A stretch of 64,000 nt of DNA from Nanobdellota archaeon (GTDB lineage: Archaea; Nanobdellota; Nanobdellia; Parvarchaeales; Parvarchaeaceae): contig JAJZBD010000002.1 of assembly GCA_021799085.1 (NCBI GenBank), forward strand, positions 101,355 through 165,354. The letters are read 5' to 3'. The notes beneath the pieces are model-generated. The model ran no database searches, was not told the DNA's origin, and worked only from the letters and a program-made list of their open reading frames with translations. The position numbers were made by a program, and so were the translations under genes. The stretch's first letter is position 1, and the number at the start of each line of letters is the position of its first letter. Below are positions 1 through 8,935 of the stretch, piece after piece.

Positions 1-2376
1 CTTTACATTTCCCCTTTAAGGGCATTGAACAACGACATATACAAAAACATTATTCTACCGATCGAAGACCTATACAAAAGTTCGGAATTAATTGATAAAA
101 GAAATATAACAATAGGCGTTAGGACAGGGGATACACCTCAAAATGAACGCAGGAAGCAGTTTGTCCATCCTCCAAACATATTCGTTACCACTCCAGAATC
201 TCTTGCAATAATGTTGAATTCACCGAAATTCATCCAGAAATTTGTAAATTTGGAGTATGTGATAGTAGATGAACTGCATGAACTTGCAAACAGTAAGAGG
301 GGTTCTCATCTTTCAATTTCATTGGAAAGGCTGGCAGATTCAATAAAGCATGATTTTGTACGAATAGGGTTAAGTGCGACAATATACCCATTGGACAGGG
401 CGGCAAGCTTTCTTGTAGGCGCAAAAAGAAGCTGCGTTGTAGTTGATGCATCCTGGAGCAAGAAGATAAACGCCAAAGTAATCTCTCCAGTTAAAGATCT
501 TATATATTCAAACGAATCCGAAATAGATGAATCGATGTACGAGATAATCAACAATATAATAAAAAAGAATAGGACTACGCTCATATTCACAAACACAAGA
601 AGCGGTACGGAAAGGCTGGTTTTTAATCTTAAGAGAAGATTTGGATATACCGATGAGGAAGTATCAGCACACCATGGCTCCCTTTCCAGAGATGAAAGGT
701 TCTCTGTTGAAGAGAAGTTAAAGAATGGAAAGCTAAAATGCGTGGTCTCCTCCACAAGTTTGGAGCTTGGTATTGACATAGGCAGCATAGACAACGTTAT
801 ACAGATAAACTCCCCAAAAAGCATAACAAGAGCACTGCAAAGAATTGGAAGGAGCGGACATGGTTTCAAGGATACTGCAAACGGTGATTTGATAATAAAC
901 AATAGGGATGACTTAGTGGAATGCACAGTTATGCTTTACGATGGTTTAAGGAGAAAATTGGATTCATTCACAATGCCTGAAAATCCCTTGGATGTATTGG
1001 CACAGCACATAGTCGGCATGGCTTTGAACAGAATATGGGGTATTGATGAAGCATATTCACTTATAAAGCGGTCGTATCCTTTCAGAAATCTAGATAAAAG
1101 GGATTTTCTGGGTCTTATAAAATACCTTGCAGGTGAATATGTTCCACTGCGTGAAAGGTCAGTTTATGGAAAAATCTGGTTTGACAGCAGCTCAAACAAA
1201 TTCGGAAAAAGAGGGAGGCTTACAAGACTCATATATTATACAAACATTGGTACCATACCGGATGAAGTTGCAATAAATGTTTATATCTGGGGTACAAAGA
1301 GAAAAATAGGGAACATAGAAGAGGAGTTCCTTGAAAAACTGAAAAAAGGGGATGTTTTTGTATTGGGCGGGAAGGTCTACAAATTCCAAAGGTCCAGTGC
1401 TGCAGATTGTTTTGTTTTGCCGGCAGCGGGGGAAAAACCAAACATACCCCCATGGTTTTCCGAGCAGCTTCCATTGAGCTACGAATTAGCGTTAGATATA
1501 GGTAAATTCCGGAGAGAGTTCTCATCAATTGTAAGCAGGCTTCCAAGAGAGAAGTTCGTTTATAAGAATCAGAAAAAACTACCGGAAAAAGCAAGTAAGT
1601 ACCTTGCTTCTATGCCAGCAGACAAAAATTCAATAGCTTCAATATATGAATACATAAAAGAGCAGGTATACTTCACAGGAAAAGTGCCCTCTGATAAGCT
1701 TATCCTAATAGAAAGAACAAGATACAATGAAAAAGAGTACACAATATTCCATTCTCTGTTTGGCAGGAGGGTAAACGATGCATTGTCTAGAGTCTTTGCG
1801 TTCATTCTAAGCGACAGACTGGGAGAGGAAGTTGCTTTGGTAATAAACGACAATGGGTTTGCATTGATTTCCAATGAAAAAATGAATGATTCTATCATTA
1901 AAAGCGTCATAGAATCTGCCACTAAAGCGGATATACAGAATATAATCGCGGAGAACATAAAAAGAACCGAAATACTGAGAAGAAGATTTAGACATGCAGC
2001 CGCTAGAGGATTGATGATACTTAGGAATTACAGGGGGCACAGGATAAGGGTGGAAAGGCAGCAGATAAATGCACAGGCTCTTCTAAGGATAATAAGCGAG
2101 ATGGACGAGAACTTTCCAATATTGAAGGAGGCTTACAGGGAGATAGAAGAGGATGTGATGGACATGAGCAATGCTTCTAGGATATTGAAAGAAATAAAAA
2201 CAAAAAGCATAAAGTACTCAATAATAGATACCCCAGTGCCGTCTCCATTTTCACACAGTCTTATAACAATGGGGGAAAGTGATGTGGTCTCAATAAAAAA
2301 CAAGAAGGAATACGTTAGAAGGCTACATAAACTGGTATTGGAAAAAATAAGGGAGAATCAAAATGCAAATAAATGA
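1..2376 (+). CDS. lhr: Lhr-type ATP-dependent DNA helicase, 5' end cut off by the window
   Basis: Superfamily 2 helicase of the Lhr (large helicase-related) family, thought to act in DNA repair or recombination. The frame is open from base 1; the first bases encode YISPLRALNNDI, the family's motif Ia, so the TTG at 25 is not the real start and motif I (Walker A) lies outside the window. Visible motifs are DELHEL (motif II), SAT (motif III), TSLELGIDIG (motif V) and QRIGRSGH (motif VI), followed by the winged-helix and Lhr core C-terminal region. It overlaps the next gene by 14 bases, a pairing with a phosphoesterase that is common in archaea. Family assignment is secure; cellular role is from the family. 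Confidence 0.95.
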   Translation, partial: LYISPLRALNNDIYKNIILPIEDLYKSSELIDKRNITIGVRTGDTPQNERRKQFVHPPNIFVTTPESLAIMLNSPKFIQKFVNLEYVIVDELHELANSKRGSHLSISLERLADSIKHDFVRIGLSATIYPLDRAASFLVGAKRSCVVVDASWSKKINAKVISPVKDLIYSNESEIDESMYEIINNIIKKNRTTLIFTNTRSGTERLVFNLKRRFGYTDEEVSAHHGSLSRDERFSVEEKLKNGKLKCVVSSTSLELGIDIGSIDNVIQINSPKSITRALQRIGRSGHGFKDTANGDLIINNRDDLVECTVMLYDGLRRKLDSFTMPENPLDVLAQHIVGMALNRIWGIDEAYSLIKRSYPFRNLDKRDFLGLIKYLAGEYVPLRERSVYGKIWFDSSSNKFGKRGRLTRLIYYTNIGTIPDEVAINVYIWGTKRKIGNIEEEFLEKLKKGDVFVLGGKVYKFQRSSAADCFVLPAAGEKPNIPPWFSEQLPLSYELALDIGKFRREFSSIVSRLPREKFVYKNQKKLPEKASKYLASMPADKNSIASIYEYIKEQVYFTGKVPSDKLILIERTRYNEKEYTIFHSLFGRRVNDALSRVFAFILSDRLGEEVALVINDNGFALISNEKMNDSIIKSVIESATKADIQNIIAENIKRTEILRRRFRHAAARGLMILRNYRGHRIRVERQQINAQALLRIISEMDENFPILKEAYREIEEDVMDMSNASRILKEIKTKSIKYSIIDTPVPSPFSHSLITMGESDVVSIKNKKEYVRRLHKLVLEKIRENQNANK

Positions 2377-3106
2377 ATCGATAGAACTTCTGGAAGGCAT
2401 GCCAATAGCTTACATAAAACCGCTTGATTCACTTATCATATCAGATACCCACCTTGGGTATGAAGGACAGATGTCTGCAGTCGGTACTTTGATACCAAGC
2501 AGAAACCTGCAGTTCATAGAAAACATAATACGAAATGCTGCAATGTCTACAGGCGCAGATCGGGTTATAGTAACTGGTGATCTAAAGAACGACTTTTCAG
2601 ACTTAAAGTATTATGAAAGAAAAGAGATAGGGGAACTTATAGAATTCTGCAAAAGTATCTCCATAAAACTGCTTCTGATAAAGGGAAATCATGACAATTA
2701 CCTTGATAGGATAAAAAACAGCTATGACGTGGAGATAATAAAGGATTACTTGCTTGAAAAAGGGTTTTACATTGCGCATGGAGACGAGCTGCCGAAATGT
2801 GAGGCTGACACTTATATCATAGGCCATGAACATCCAAGCATAATAATCTACAGGTTTACAGGATCGGGGGAGAAAATGAAGGCCTTTCTTTATGGTGATA
2901 CAAACAATGGGAAAAAGTTGCTGGTTTTACCGGCTTGCAGCATATTTGCACCCGGTAGCAATATAAACGAAGAGAAAAAAGAAGAACTGCTCTCTCCATT
3001 TCTAAAGGAAATGTGTGATGTAAATGAGTTAAATGCAATCTGCATATCGGAAGGAGAAAATCTCAATTTTGGAAAGATAAAGGACTTAAGGGATATAATA
3101 GTCTAA
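2363..3106 (+). CDS. Lhr-associated calcineurin-like metallophosphoesterase
   Basis: Binuclear-metal phosphoesterase. All signature blocks are present in order: ISDTHLG near residue 27, VTGDLKN near residue 71, KGNHD near residue 107, AHGDE near residue 135 and IIGHEHPS near residue 153. The protein is 247 residues, usual for the archaeal ICC-like/YfcE-related group that sits beside lhr. Its ATG lies inside the end of lhr (14-base overlap), so the two are probably co-transcribed and translationally coupled; a nuclease or phosphodiesterase partner of the helicase is the likely role, by context only. Its stop codon overlaps that of the convergent gene on the minus strand. Confidence 0.9.
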   Translation: MQINESIELLEGMPIAYIKPLDSLIISDTHLGYEGQMSAVGTLIPSRNLQFIENIIRNAAMSTGADRVIVTGDLKNDFSDLKYYERKEIGELIEFCKSISIKLLLIKGNHDNYLDRIKNSYDVEIIKDYLLEKGFYIAHGDELPKCEADTYIIGHEHPSIIIYRFTGSGEKMKAFLYGDTNNGKKLLVLPACSIFAPGSNINEEKKEELLSPFLKEMCDVNELNAICISEGENLNFGKIKDLRDIIV

Positions 3107-3900
3107 TCATCAATAATTAACTGGTATATATTTAGGTTTTGGTGCCTAGAATGTGGTTTAATGAATTCAAATGGAATGTCTTTGTCGTACCCTCCTTTTT
3201 CCGAGTAATCTATTTCCCTCTTTTTAAATAAATCCTTAAAGTCCACAAGGTCTACATTTGAACTTGGGTCATAATTTTCATTTGTTTTTATAACGTAGGT
3301 TTTCTTTCCTTTTGGTGTGCCGTCAGAGCATATTAAGTATCCGCCTTTTTTTACAGCCAGGTTCGTTATCCTAATCCCGCTGGAAACTAGTATCTGCAGG
3401 TCAAGATTTCTTTTTCCTTGCCGGTATAAACTACCCGAATCTGCGCATATCTCTACGCCTATCCTAAGGTTTTTCCATTCAAAGTCGTTGGTCATTGAGT
3501 AATCCCTTCCGATGAGCTCATAATTCCCATTGTTAAAGAAGGAAGTTCCACCATCAGTTGTCTTTATCGTTGAAAATATGACATTTCCGTCATAAATTAC
3601 AGGCAGAAAATTGTACATTTTTCGGTTTTTTGTGTATATAACCGCAGTGCCTACTACAGCAAGTTCCTCCGTTTTATTTGTTGCGTTTTTCAGTCTGCCA
3701 AATAGTTTTTTCAGTTCCTCATGGGAATAAGGAATCTCATTGCTAAACCTGTTATCCATAAGACTCCATTCAGGCCCGACTATTATGTCTAAATCGAATT
3801 TTCTTGCCTTCTCAAGCACATCTAGTGTTTTTTCCAGGCTGGAATACTTTGGCTTGTTTGTGTTTATGTCTATTACACCTACTTTTAACGATTTTGACAT
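3103..3900 (-). CDS. divergent carbon-nitrogen hydrolase (nitrilase superfamily) protein
   Basis: 265 residues with the nitrilase-fold catalytic triad in recognisable but divergent blocks: Glu44 in GPEWSL, Lys113 in STIKTTDGG and Cys152 in VEICAD. Members hydrolyse or condense C-N bonds (amidases, carbamoylases), but the substrate cannot be read from the sequence. A paralogue with the same blocks is at 16821-17696, and both are shorter or differently spaced than textbook nitrilases. Convergent with the phosphoesterase gene, stops overlapping. Could have lost activity, but keeping all three catalytic residues argues against that. Confidence 0.72.
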   Translation of the reverse strand: MSKSLKVGVIDINTNKPKYSSLEKTLDVLEKARKFDLDIIVGPEWSLMDNRFSNEIPYSHEELKKLFGRLKNATNKTEELAVVGTAVIYTKNRKMYNFLPVIYDGNVIFSTIKTTDGGTSFFNNGNYELIGRDYSMTNDFEWKNLRIGVEICADSGSLYRQGKRNLDLQILVSSGIRITNLAVKKGGYLICSDGTPKGKKTYVIKTNENYDPSSNVDLVDFKDLFKKREIDYSEKGGYDKDIPFEFIKPHSRHQNLNIYQLIIDD

Positions 3901-4103
3901 ATTTAATCTAGAATTTAGCAGCTATTAATACGTTTGGTATTACTTCAGGTTCTTTGAGTAAATGCTTATTCGAGCTAATCCTGTTTTAATCATTAAATGA
4001 TTTCTTTTTTAATCTTAAGCATTTTTGATAAGCACAAGCTGTAAATCTATAGAAAATATACCTGTTCTTAATTATTTATAGAATTAAATCTTATTCTGAT
4101 GCT

Positions 4104-4820
4104 ATGACAGAAAAACTATATCTTAAGGATTCTTATCTAAGGGAAACGAATGCAAAGATAACAAACATAAACGGCAGTGAAATTACAGTAGATACTGACC
4201 TTTTTTACCCAAGTGGCGGGGGCCAACCTGCAGACAGTGGAAAGGTATTGCATAAGGAAAACGAATATGCTGTAAATGAAATTAAAAAAGACGGGGAAAA
4301 CATAGTTTTGGTGTTAGATAAAGCAATAGATGCAAAGGAAGGGGATGAAATCAAGGAAATAATTGACTGGGACAAAAGGTATGCGCACATGAAATTGCAT
4401 ACTGCTATCCATATAATAGATGGTGTGCTAGAGCGGGACTATAATTCAAGCCTTATAACTGGCAACCAGATATACGATGACAGAGCAAGGATTGACATAA
4501 GTATGGATGGCCTGACAAAGGAACTGGCATCTGGAATCATAGAGAAGGCGAATTCTGTTATATCTGAAGGACATGAAGTAAACGTAAAGTTTTTAACGAA
4601 GGAGGAGGCGGCAAATAAGAACCTTGTAAGAACGCAGCCGGGAAGGGAATTGATGAGCAAACTGGATATCATACGGGTAATAGAAATAGCTGGGCTAGAT
4701 GAGCAGATGGATGGAGGAACGCATGTTAAAAACACGAGGGAAGTCGGACACATCACCTTGGAAAGCTTTGAAAACAAGGGGAAACGGAATAAACGCCTTT
4801 ACATTAATTTAAATGACTAA
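4104..4820 (+). CDS. alaX: AlaX-type alanyl-tRNA editing protein
   Basis: Free-standing homologue of the AlaRS editing domain, expected to remove Ser or Gly from mischarged tRNA-Ala. The N-terminal half matches the AlaRS beta-barrel (FYPSGGGQPADSG near residue 35), then HTAIH (HxxxH, zinc ligands) near residue 98, and DGGTHVKNTREVG near residue 200. The position that is Cys in the AlaRS CxGTH zinc site is Asp here, a variant I believe also occurs in medium-length AlaX. At 238 residues it is AlaX-M size. Separate transcription unit, ATG at a likely leaderless start after an A/T box (AATTATTTATAG). Confidence 0.9.
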   Translation: MTEKLYLKDSYLRETNAKITNINGSEITVDTDLFYPSGGGQPADSGKVLHKENEYAVNEIKKDGENIVLVLDKAIDAKEGDEIKEIIDWDKRYAHMKLHTAIHIIDGVLERDYNSSLITGNQIYDDRARIDISMDGLTKELASGIIEKANSVISEGHEVNVKFLTKEEAANKNLVRTQPGRELMSKLDIIRVIEIAGLDEQMDGGTHVKNTREVGHITLESFENKGKRNKRLYINLND

Positions 4821-4911
4821 AAATGTTTTGCATATAATCTTTCACTAAATAATAATCTACCATTTCTAAATATGATTCAAATATTTAAGCTACTGTTGTT
4901 TATCAATTGTT

Positions 4912-6216
4912 ATGGCAAATAAAGTAATAGTAATAGGTGCCGGCGCAACTGGTTCTTTCATCACACACGATCTAGCCAGCAGAGGATTCGACGTTACGGT
5001 TATAGAAAAAGGAAATATCATTGGAGGGACAAGCGGAAAGTTCCATGGAATGCTTCACAGCGGCGCAAGATACGCAATGAATGATGTCAAGGCAGCGCAG
5101 GAAAGCATAGCGGACAATAAAGTTATCTCTGAGATAGCACCGTTCTGCATAGAAAACACGGGGGGTTTATTCGTAGCTTTGAATGAAGAAGACCTCTCTT
5201 TCCAAAGCAAATTCGAAGAAGGGTGCAAGCAATCCAATATACCTATAGAAAATTTAAGCATAGAATCTGCCCTAAAAGAAGAGCCTTTTCTCAATAATTC
5301 AGTAAAAGCAGTATATAGAGTACCTGACAAGGTAATAAACTCATTTAGATTTATAACAAGTTTGCTCCTTACTGCAAAAAGAGAATCTGCAAAGGTTTTG
5401 CTGAATACAGAGGTATTGGAATTTATAAAAGAAGGAAATGATGTAAAGGGTGTTAAAATAAAAAACAACAATACTGGACAGGTAAGCGAATTGAAGGCAG
5501 ACTTGGTTGTAAATGCAAGTGGAGCATGGGCATCAAAGCTTATAGACGAAAAATTGGGAATAAAAAGCATAGAAATGATACTTTCAGCAGGTACGATGGC
5601 AGTCATAAATAGAAGGTTCACAAAGCACATAATAAATAGGTTAAGGGAACCTTCTGACGGCGATATAGTCGTGCCTTTCTTCAATGATTCAATTATAGGA
5701 ACTACCGCATTTATCGTTGATGATCCAGAGAAATTTGACGTTGACAAAGAGGACATAAGCTTTCTGCAGAAAGCCGGCAGTGAAATGTTGCCGATTCTTG
5801 CAAATTACCCGGTTTACAGATACTACGCCGGAGTAAGGCCGTTGATAGCCGCAGGAGAAAACGATGACAGCAGGAAGGCCAGCAGGGATTTCAAAATATT
5901 CGATCATTCTGCTACAGACAATGTAAACGGAATAATAAGCATCGTCGGCGGTAAATTAAGTACTTCAAGGATAATGGCAAAGGAAATCGGAGATTTTATC
6001 GGAAATAAGATGGGTAACAAAACCGAATCAAAGACTGATAAGATAAAGCTTTACTGGCCGCAGGTTAACAGTGAAAACATTGCTGAGATGGCAAAGTCTC
6101 TGTCATTAAACAGGGATTTTCTTTCTGAAATGGTAAATGAATCGGCGGGTAAAACCTATTCTGATATGTATTCCAATGCAATGGATTTGCTGTATTCGAG
6201 GGGGTTGTTTAATTGA
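4912..6216 (+). CDS. FAD-dependent glycerol-3-phosphate dehydrogenase, GlpA-like
   Basis: 434-residue flavoprotein. The N-terminus has the dinucleotide-binding motif VIGAGATGS (residues 7-15), followed by the GlpA signature GGTSGKFHGMLHSGARYA near residue 38, and a C-terminal GGKLSTSR block near residue 345 that closes the FAD site. The family oxidises glycerol-3-phosphate to dihydroxyacetone phosphate and passes electrons to a membrane acceptor. Bacterial GlpA is longer because of a C-terminal Fe-S (bfd-like) region; this protein lacks it, and no glpB or glpC lies nearby. The next gene starts one base after its stop. Confidence 0.85.
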   Translation: MANKVIVIGAGATGSFITHDLASRGFDVTVIEKGNIIGGTSGKFHGMLHSGARYAMNDVKAAQESIADNKVISEIAPFCIENTGGLFVALNEEDLSFQSKFEEGCKQSNIPIENLSIESALKEEPFLNNSVKAVYRVPDKVINSFRFITSLLLTAKRESAKVLLNTEVLEFIKEGNDVKGVKIKNNNTGQVSELKADLVVNASGAWASKLIDEKLGIKSIEMILSAGTMAVINRRFTKHIINRLREPSDGDIVVPFFNDSIIGTTAFIVDDPEKFDVDKEDISFLQKAGSEMLPILANYPVYRYYAGVRPLIAAGENDDSRKASRDFKIFDHSATDNVNGIISIVGGKLSTSRIMAKEIGDFIGNKMGNKTESKTDKIKLYWPQVNSENIAEMAKSLSLNRDFLSEMVNESAGKTYSDMYSNAMDLLYSRGLFN

Positions 6217-6217
6217 T

Positions 6218-6682
6218 ATGGAAATGAAGGGAAGTTTTACAGTAGACTACAAAGTTGAAAAAGTTTGGGACATAGTATCGGATGCAAACAAGTTTGCAAA
6301 ATGCCTGCCTAATGTGGTTTCTACAGAAGTAAACGGCGATAACTTTCAGTTGTCATTCAAGGCAGACGCAAAAAAATACACATCGAAGTTCCTTGGTGCC
6401 AGCTATCTTTCTAACCTTAACATCAAATTTTCTGCGCAATTGAAGGAAAAGCAGGAAAATAAGCATATGTTGATACAGGGAGATGGCTCCACAATCGGTT
6501 TGAAGTTTTCCCTTGCTCTTTACATTGATTTAAGCGCACAGGATTCTTCTACTAAAATAGACTGGAAGGCCGATATAGAGCTTGGCAGGATGGCAAAGCT
6601 TTTCGGTGAAGATGTAGTAAACCAGGCGGTAACCGACGTAGTAAACCAGACAATAGATAACTTGAAAGCTATACTTAAATAA
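6218..6682 (+). CDS. CoxG/SRPBCC-fold protein
   Basis: 154-residue START/SRPBCC-fold protein of the CoxG (carbon monoxide dehydrogenase subunit G) type: N-terminal GSFTVDYKVEKVWDIVSD and a C-terminal amphipathic helix ending in VVNQTIDNLKAIL. A longer reading from 6137 is possible, but the ATG at 6218 lies one base after the glpA-like stop and gives the usual family start. CoxG-like proteins bind hydrophobic ligands and act as membrane recruitment or maturation factors; no CO dehydrogenase is visible, so a role linked to the upstream flavoenzyme is inference. Confidence 0.75.
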   Translation: MEMKGSFTVDYKVEKVWDIVSDANKFAKCLPNVVSTEVNGDNFQLSFKADAKKYTSKFLGASYLSNLNIKFSAQLKEKQENKHMLIQGDGSTIGLKFSLALYIDLSAQDSSTKIDWKADIELGRMAKLFGEDVVNQAVTDVVNQTIDNLKAILK

Positions 6683-6740
6683 ATTTAAAGTTAAAATAGA
6701 ACAGCTTATATATTCAGGACTTTTGAAAATATTATAAATC

Positions 6741-8210
6741 ATGAAAAGCACTGGAACTACCAAAGACGTAGACATAAATGGCAGCTTTAAGAATGAAAAT
6801 TTAATACTTTCAGTTCTTGTAATAAGCGTATTGATGGCTTCAATAGACTCTACTATAGTCCTACTTGCCTTTCCGGCAATAACACAGGCACTGCATTCTA
6901 ACCTATCAACCATAATCTGGGTTATCCTGATATACCTTCTTGTCACGGCAGTTGCTGCTACTCAGCTTGGCAGAATAGGAGACATTTTTGGTAGGTCAAG
7001 GGTTTTTAATTCAGGCATAGCAATATTCACTATCTTTTCCTTTATGTGCGGTATTGCTCCGACAGATATTACATTAATTATATTCAGAGGTTTCCAAGCC
7101 GTAGGCGGTGCAATGATGACCGCAAACAGCGGAGCAATAATAGCCGATACTTTTAGAAGGGAAAGGCTTGGCAAAGCATACGGCTTTACAGGCATGGGCT
7201 GGAATGTCGGCGCAATGCTTGGAATAGTCCTTGGGGGGATAATAACCACTTTCATTGGCTACAGGTATATCTTTTTCATCAATGTTCCAATAGGCATAGT
7301 TCTTTTAGCTCTTGCTCTCAAATACATAAAGGACAATAAAAGAGAGCATGAAAAGCTTGATATCGCAGGGATGAGCCTTTTGGGTATAACGCTTTCCATG
7401 ATATTGTACGCAGGAGTAAGGATAGCATCAGTTGGATTGAATTACACAAACGTTTCCATACTTGTAGCAGGTTTCATATTGTTAATTCCATTCTATTTCA
7501 GGGAAAAGGTCTTTGTGAATCCAGTAATAAAGTTTTCAATGTTCAAGAACAAGGTGTTCAAGAATTCTGTTTTAGCGTCGATGTTCCAGGGCCTTGGTTT
7601 TATGGGAGTAGCCTTTATGCTTATAATGTATCTACAGGGCGTTCGAGGTTTAACGCCGTTTTATGCTTCCCTGCTTCTTCTTCCAGGTTACATACTAAGC
7701 GGCATACTCTCTCCATTTATGGGAAGGTATTCTGATAAATATGGCGCAAGGCTCCTTGCGACTCTTGGCTTATTAGTAATGATAGCAGGAATAACTGTCT
7801 ATTTTGCATTGACTGCAACCTCTAGTGTATACATAGTCCTTATAGACTCAGCAATAACTGGTTTTGGAGGCTCGATGTTCTGGCCTGCTAACAACAGTGC
7901 AGTAATGAAAAGCAGCGAAGCTGGCAGGTTTGGAACGGCTTCCGGTGTTTTAAGGCTGTTTGGAAGCATGGGCATAATGGGGAGTTTTATAATAGTTATA
8001 GTCACAGCAACTTTAGCAATTCCGAGGTATCTAGCATTTGAGATATTTGTAGGGACTTCTAAATTGATAGGAGGAATAACAAAGGGATTCATAACCGGTA
8101 TGCATTTTTCTTTTGTTTTTCTCATAATAATGCTTGCGATTGCTGCTTTGCTTTCTCTTACACGGGGAAATGAAAATATGGCAGAAAAAGTTAAAAATAA
8201 TCACTTATAA
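6741..8210 (+). CDS. MFS transporter, DHA2 (EmrB/QacA-like) drug:proton antiporter type
   Basis: 489-residue integral membrane protein with about 14 hydrophobic segments. The loop after helix 2 reads QLGRIGDIFGRSR (MFS motif A), and the antiporter-type motif C is suggested by GWNVGAMLGIVLGG. ASIDSTIVLLAFPAI near the N-terminus is typical of the EmrB/QacA branch (motif D1). Probable exporter of toxic organic compounds driven by the proton gradient; substrate unknown. Own promoter likely, with an A/T box (CTTATATATTC) ahead. Confidence 0.87.
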   Translation: MKSTGTTKDVDINGSFKNENLILSVLVISVLMASIDSTIVLLAFPAITQALHSNLSTIIWVILIYLLVTAVAATQLGRIGDIFGRSRVFNSGIAIFTIFSFMCGIAPTDITLIIFRGFQAVGGAMMTANSGAIIADTFRRERLGKAYGFTGMGWNVGAMLGIVLGGIITTFIGYRYIFFINVPIGIVLLALALKYIKDNKREHEKLDIAGMSLLGITLSMILYAGVRIASVGLNYTNVSILVAGFILLIPFYFREKVFVNPVIKFSMFKNKVFKNSVLASMFQGLGFMGVAFMLIMYLQGVRGLTPFYASLLLLPGYILSGILSPFMGRYSDKYGARLLATLGLLVMIAGITVYFALTATSSVYIVLIDSAITGFGGSMFWPANNSAVMKSSEAGRFGTASGVLRLFGSMGIMGSFIIVIVTATLAIPRYLAFEIFVGTSKLIGGITKGFITGMHFSFVFLIIMLAIAALLSLTRGNENMAEKVKNNHL

Positions 8211-8222
8211 GTAATACAAAGC

Positions 8223-8230
8223 TTTAAATA
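8223..8230 (+). promoter_or_regulatory. archaeal TATA box with short leader for the gene at 8265
   Basis: TTTAAATA is placed about 40 bases ahead of the ATG at 8265, which predicts a transcript start near 8254 and a leader of about ten bases. The leader holds GAAAGGTGA, a usable ribosome binding site, which decides for the ATG at 8265 over the in-frame GTG at 8256. Confidence 0.5.
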
Positions 8231-8264
8231 CTAGTTGTCATCTAAATAAAGAAAGGTGAAAAAT

Positions 8265-8744
8265 ATGAAACTAAATGACATTTTAAAAAATGAAAAAGGA
8301 CCAAAAAGCATTGGAAACAGCGGTTATTACGGATTGTATAACACATTTGAAAAACTGAAAAACAGCGGAATAAAGGAAAACCAGCTGGAAAAATACGCTA
8401 GTTACATGGTCAAACACATAGAAGGCTACACTCCAAGAGAGTTGATTTACTTTGTTGGCACTAAAATAGAAGAAGTAACTTCAGACGAAGAAAAGAAGCT
8501 TTTAAGCATATATAACAAGGCGGCATGGAACAACATTGCAAAAAAATACCGGATGGAAAAATTCTTTGAATCCGGAAAAGAAGGCTATCTCTCAAAGGTA
8601 AAGGATTACTTGCTTGATAAATACGATAAACTGTCAAATGGTTTATATACAGCTATAGACAAATACGCATCTAAACTAAAAGGAAATGATGACTACAGTG
8701 AAAGAAACAATGGATTAAAAATGACATACAGTGAAAAGAATTAA
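8265..8744 (+). CDS. uncharacterised charged helical protein
   Basis: 159 residues, Lys/Glu/Tyr-rich, no membrane segment, signal peptide or Cys. It reads as a soluble, mostly helical protein; I recognise no family. A ribosome binding site (AAAGGTGA) five bases before ATG 8265 and a TATA box at 8223 support expression. Its stop overlaps the end of the minus-strand gene at 8741-8935. Confidence 0.6.
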   Translation: MKLNDILKNEKGPKSIGNSGYYGLYNTFEKLKNSGIKENQLEKYASYMVKHIEGYTPRELIYFVGTKIEEVTSDEEKKLLSIYNKAAWNNIAKKYRMEKFFESGKEGYLSKVKDYLLDKYDKLSNGLYTAIDKYASKLKGNDDYSERNNGLKMTYSEKN

Positions 8745-8935
8745 CTGTGCCTGCGCATTGCAAAAAAGAAGGAAAAGAATACAACTACCTCTATTACTAT
8801 TATAAAAGACATAGAAAGCAACGATGGGTTGTTTTGGAACCTATTAGGGGCAAGAAGGAAGATTATTATGAATGCTGTTACAAGTGAAGCAATTCCTGCA
8901 AAGAAAGCATAAAATATATCCTCCCTCCCTATCAT
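8741..8935 (-). CDS. small two-helix membrane protein
   Basis: 64 residues: an N-terminal helix IFYAFFAGIASLVTAFIIIF, a short loop with PNRFQNNPSL, then a second helix rich in Val/Phe and a basic end (MRRHS). Its start overlaps the stop of the helicase-nuclease gene upstream on the same strand (4 bases), so it is the distal gene of that operon. No family recognised; inner-membrane location is evident from composition. Confidence 0.6.
   Translation of the reverse strand: MIGREDIFYAFFAGIASLVTAFIIIFLLAPNRFQNNPSLLSMSFIIVIEVVVFFSFFFAMRRHS

Noticed and set aside
306..926. 206-codon minus-strand frame inside lhr
   Set aside because: Shadow of a clearly coding helicase frame; its translation shows no motif and has low-complexity hydrophobic runs typical of antisense reading.
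5055..5756. 233-codon minus-strand frame opposite the GlpA-like gene
   Set aside because: The plus frame has all FAD-binding motifs; the antisense translation has none.
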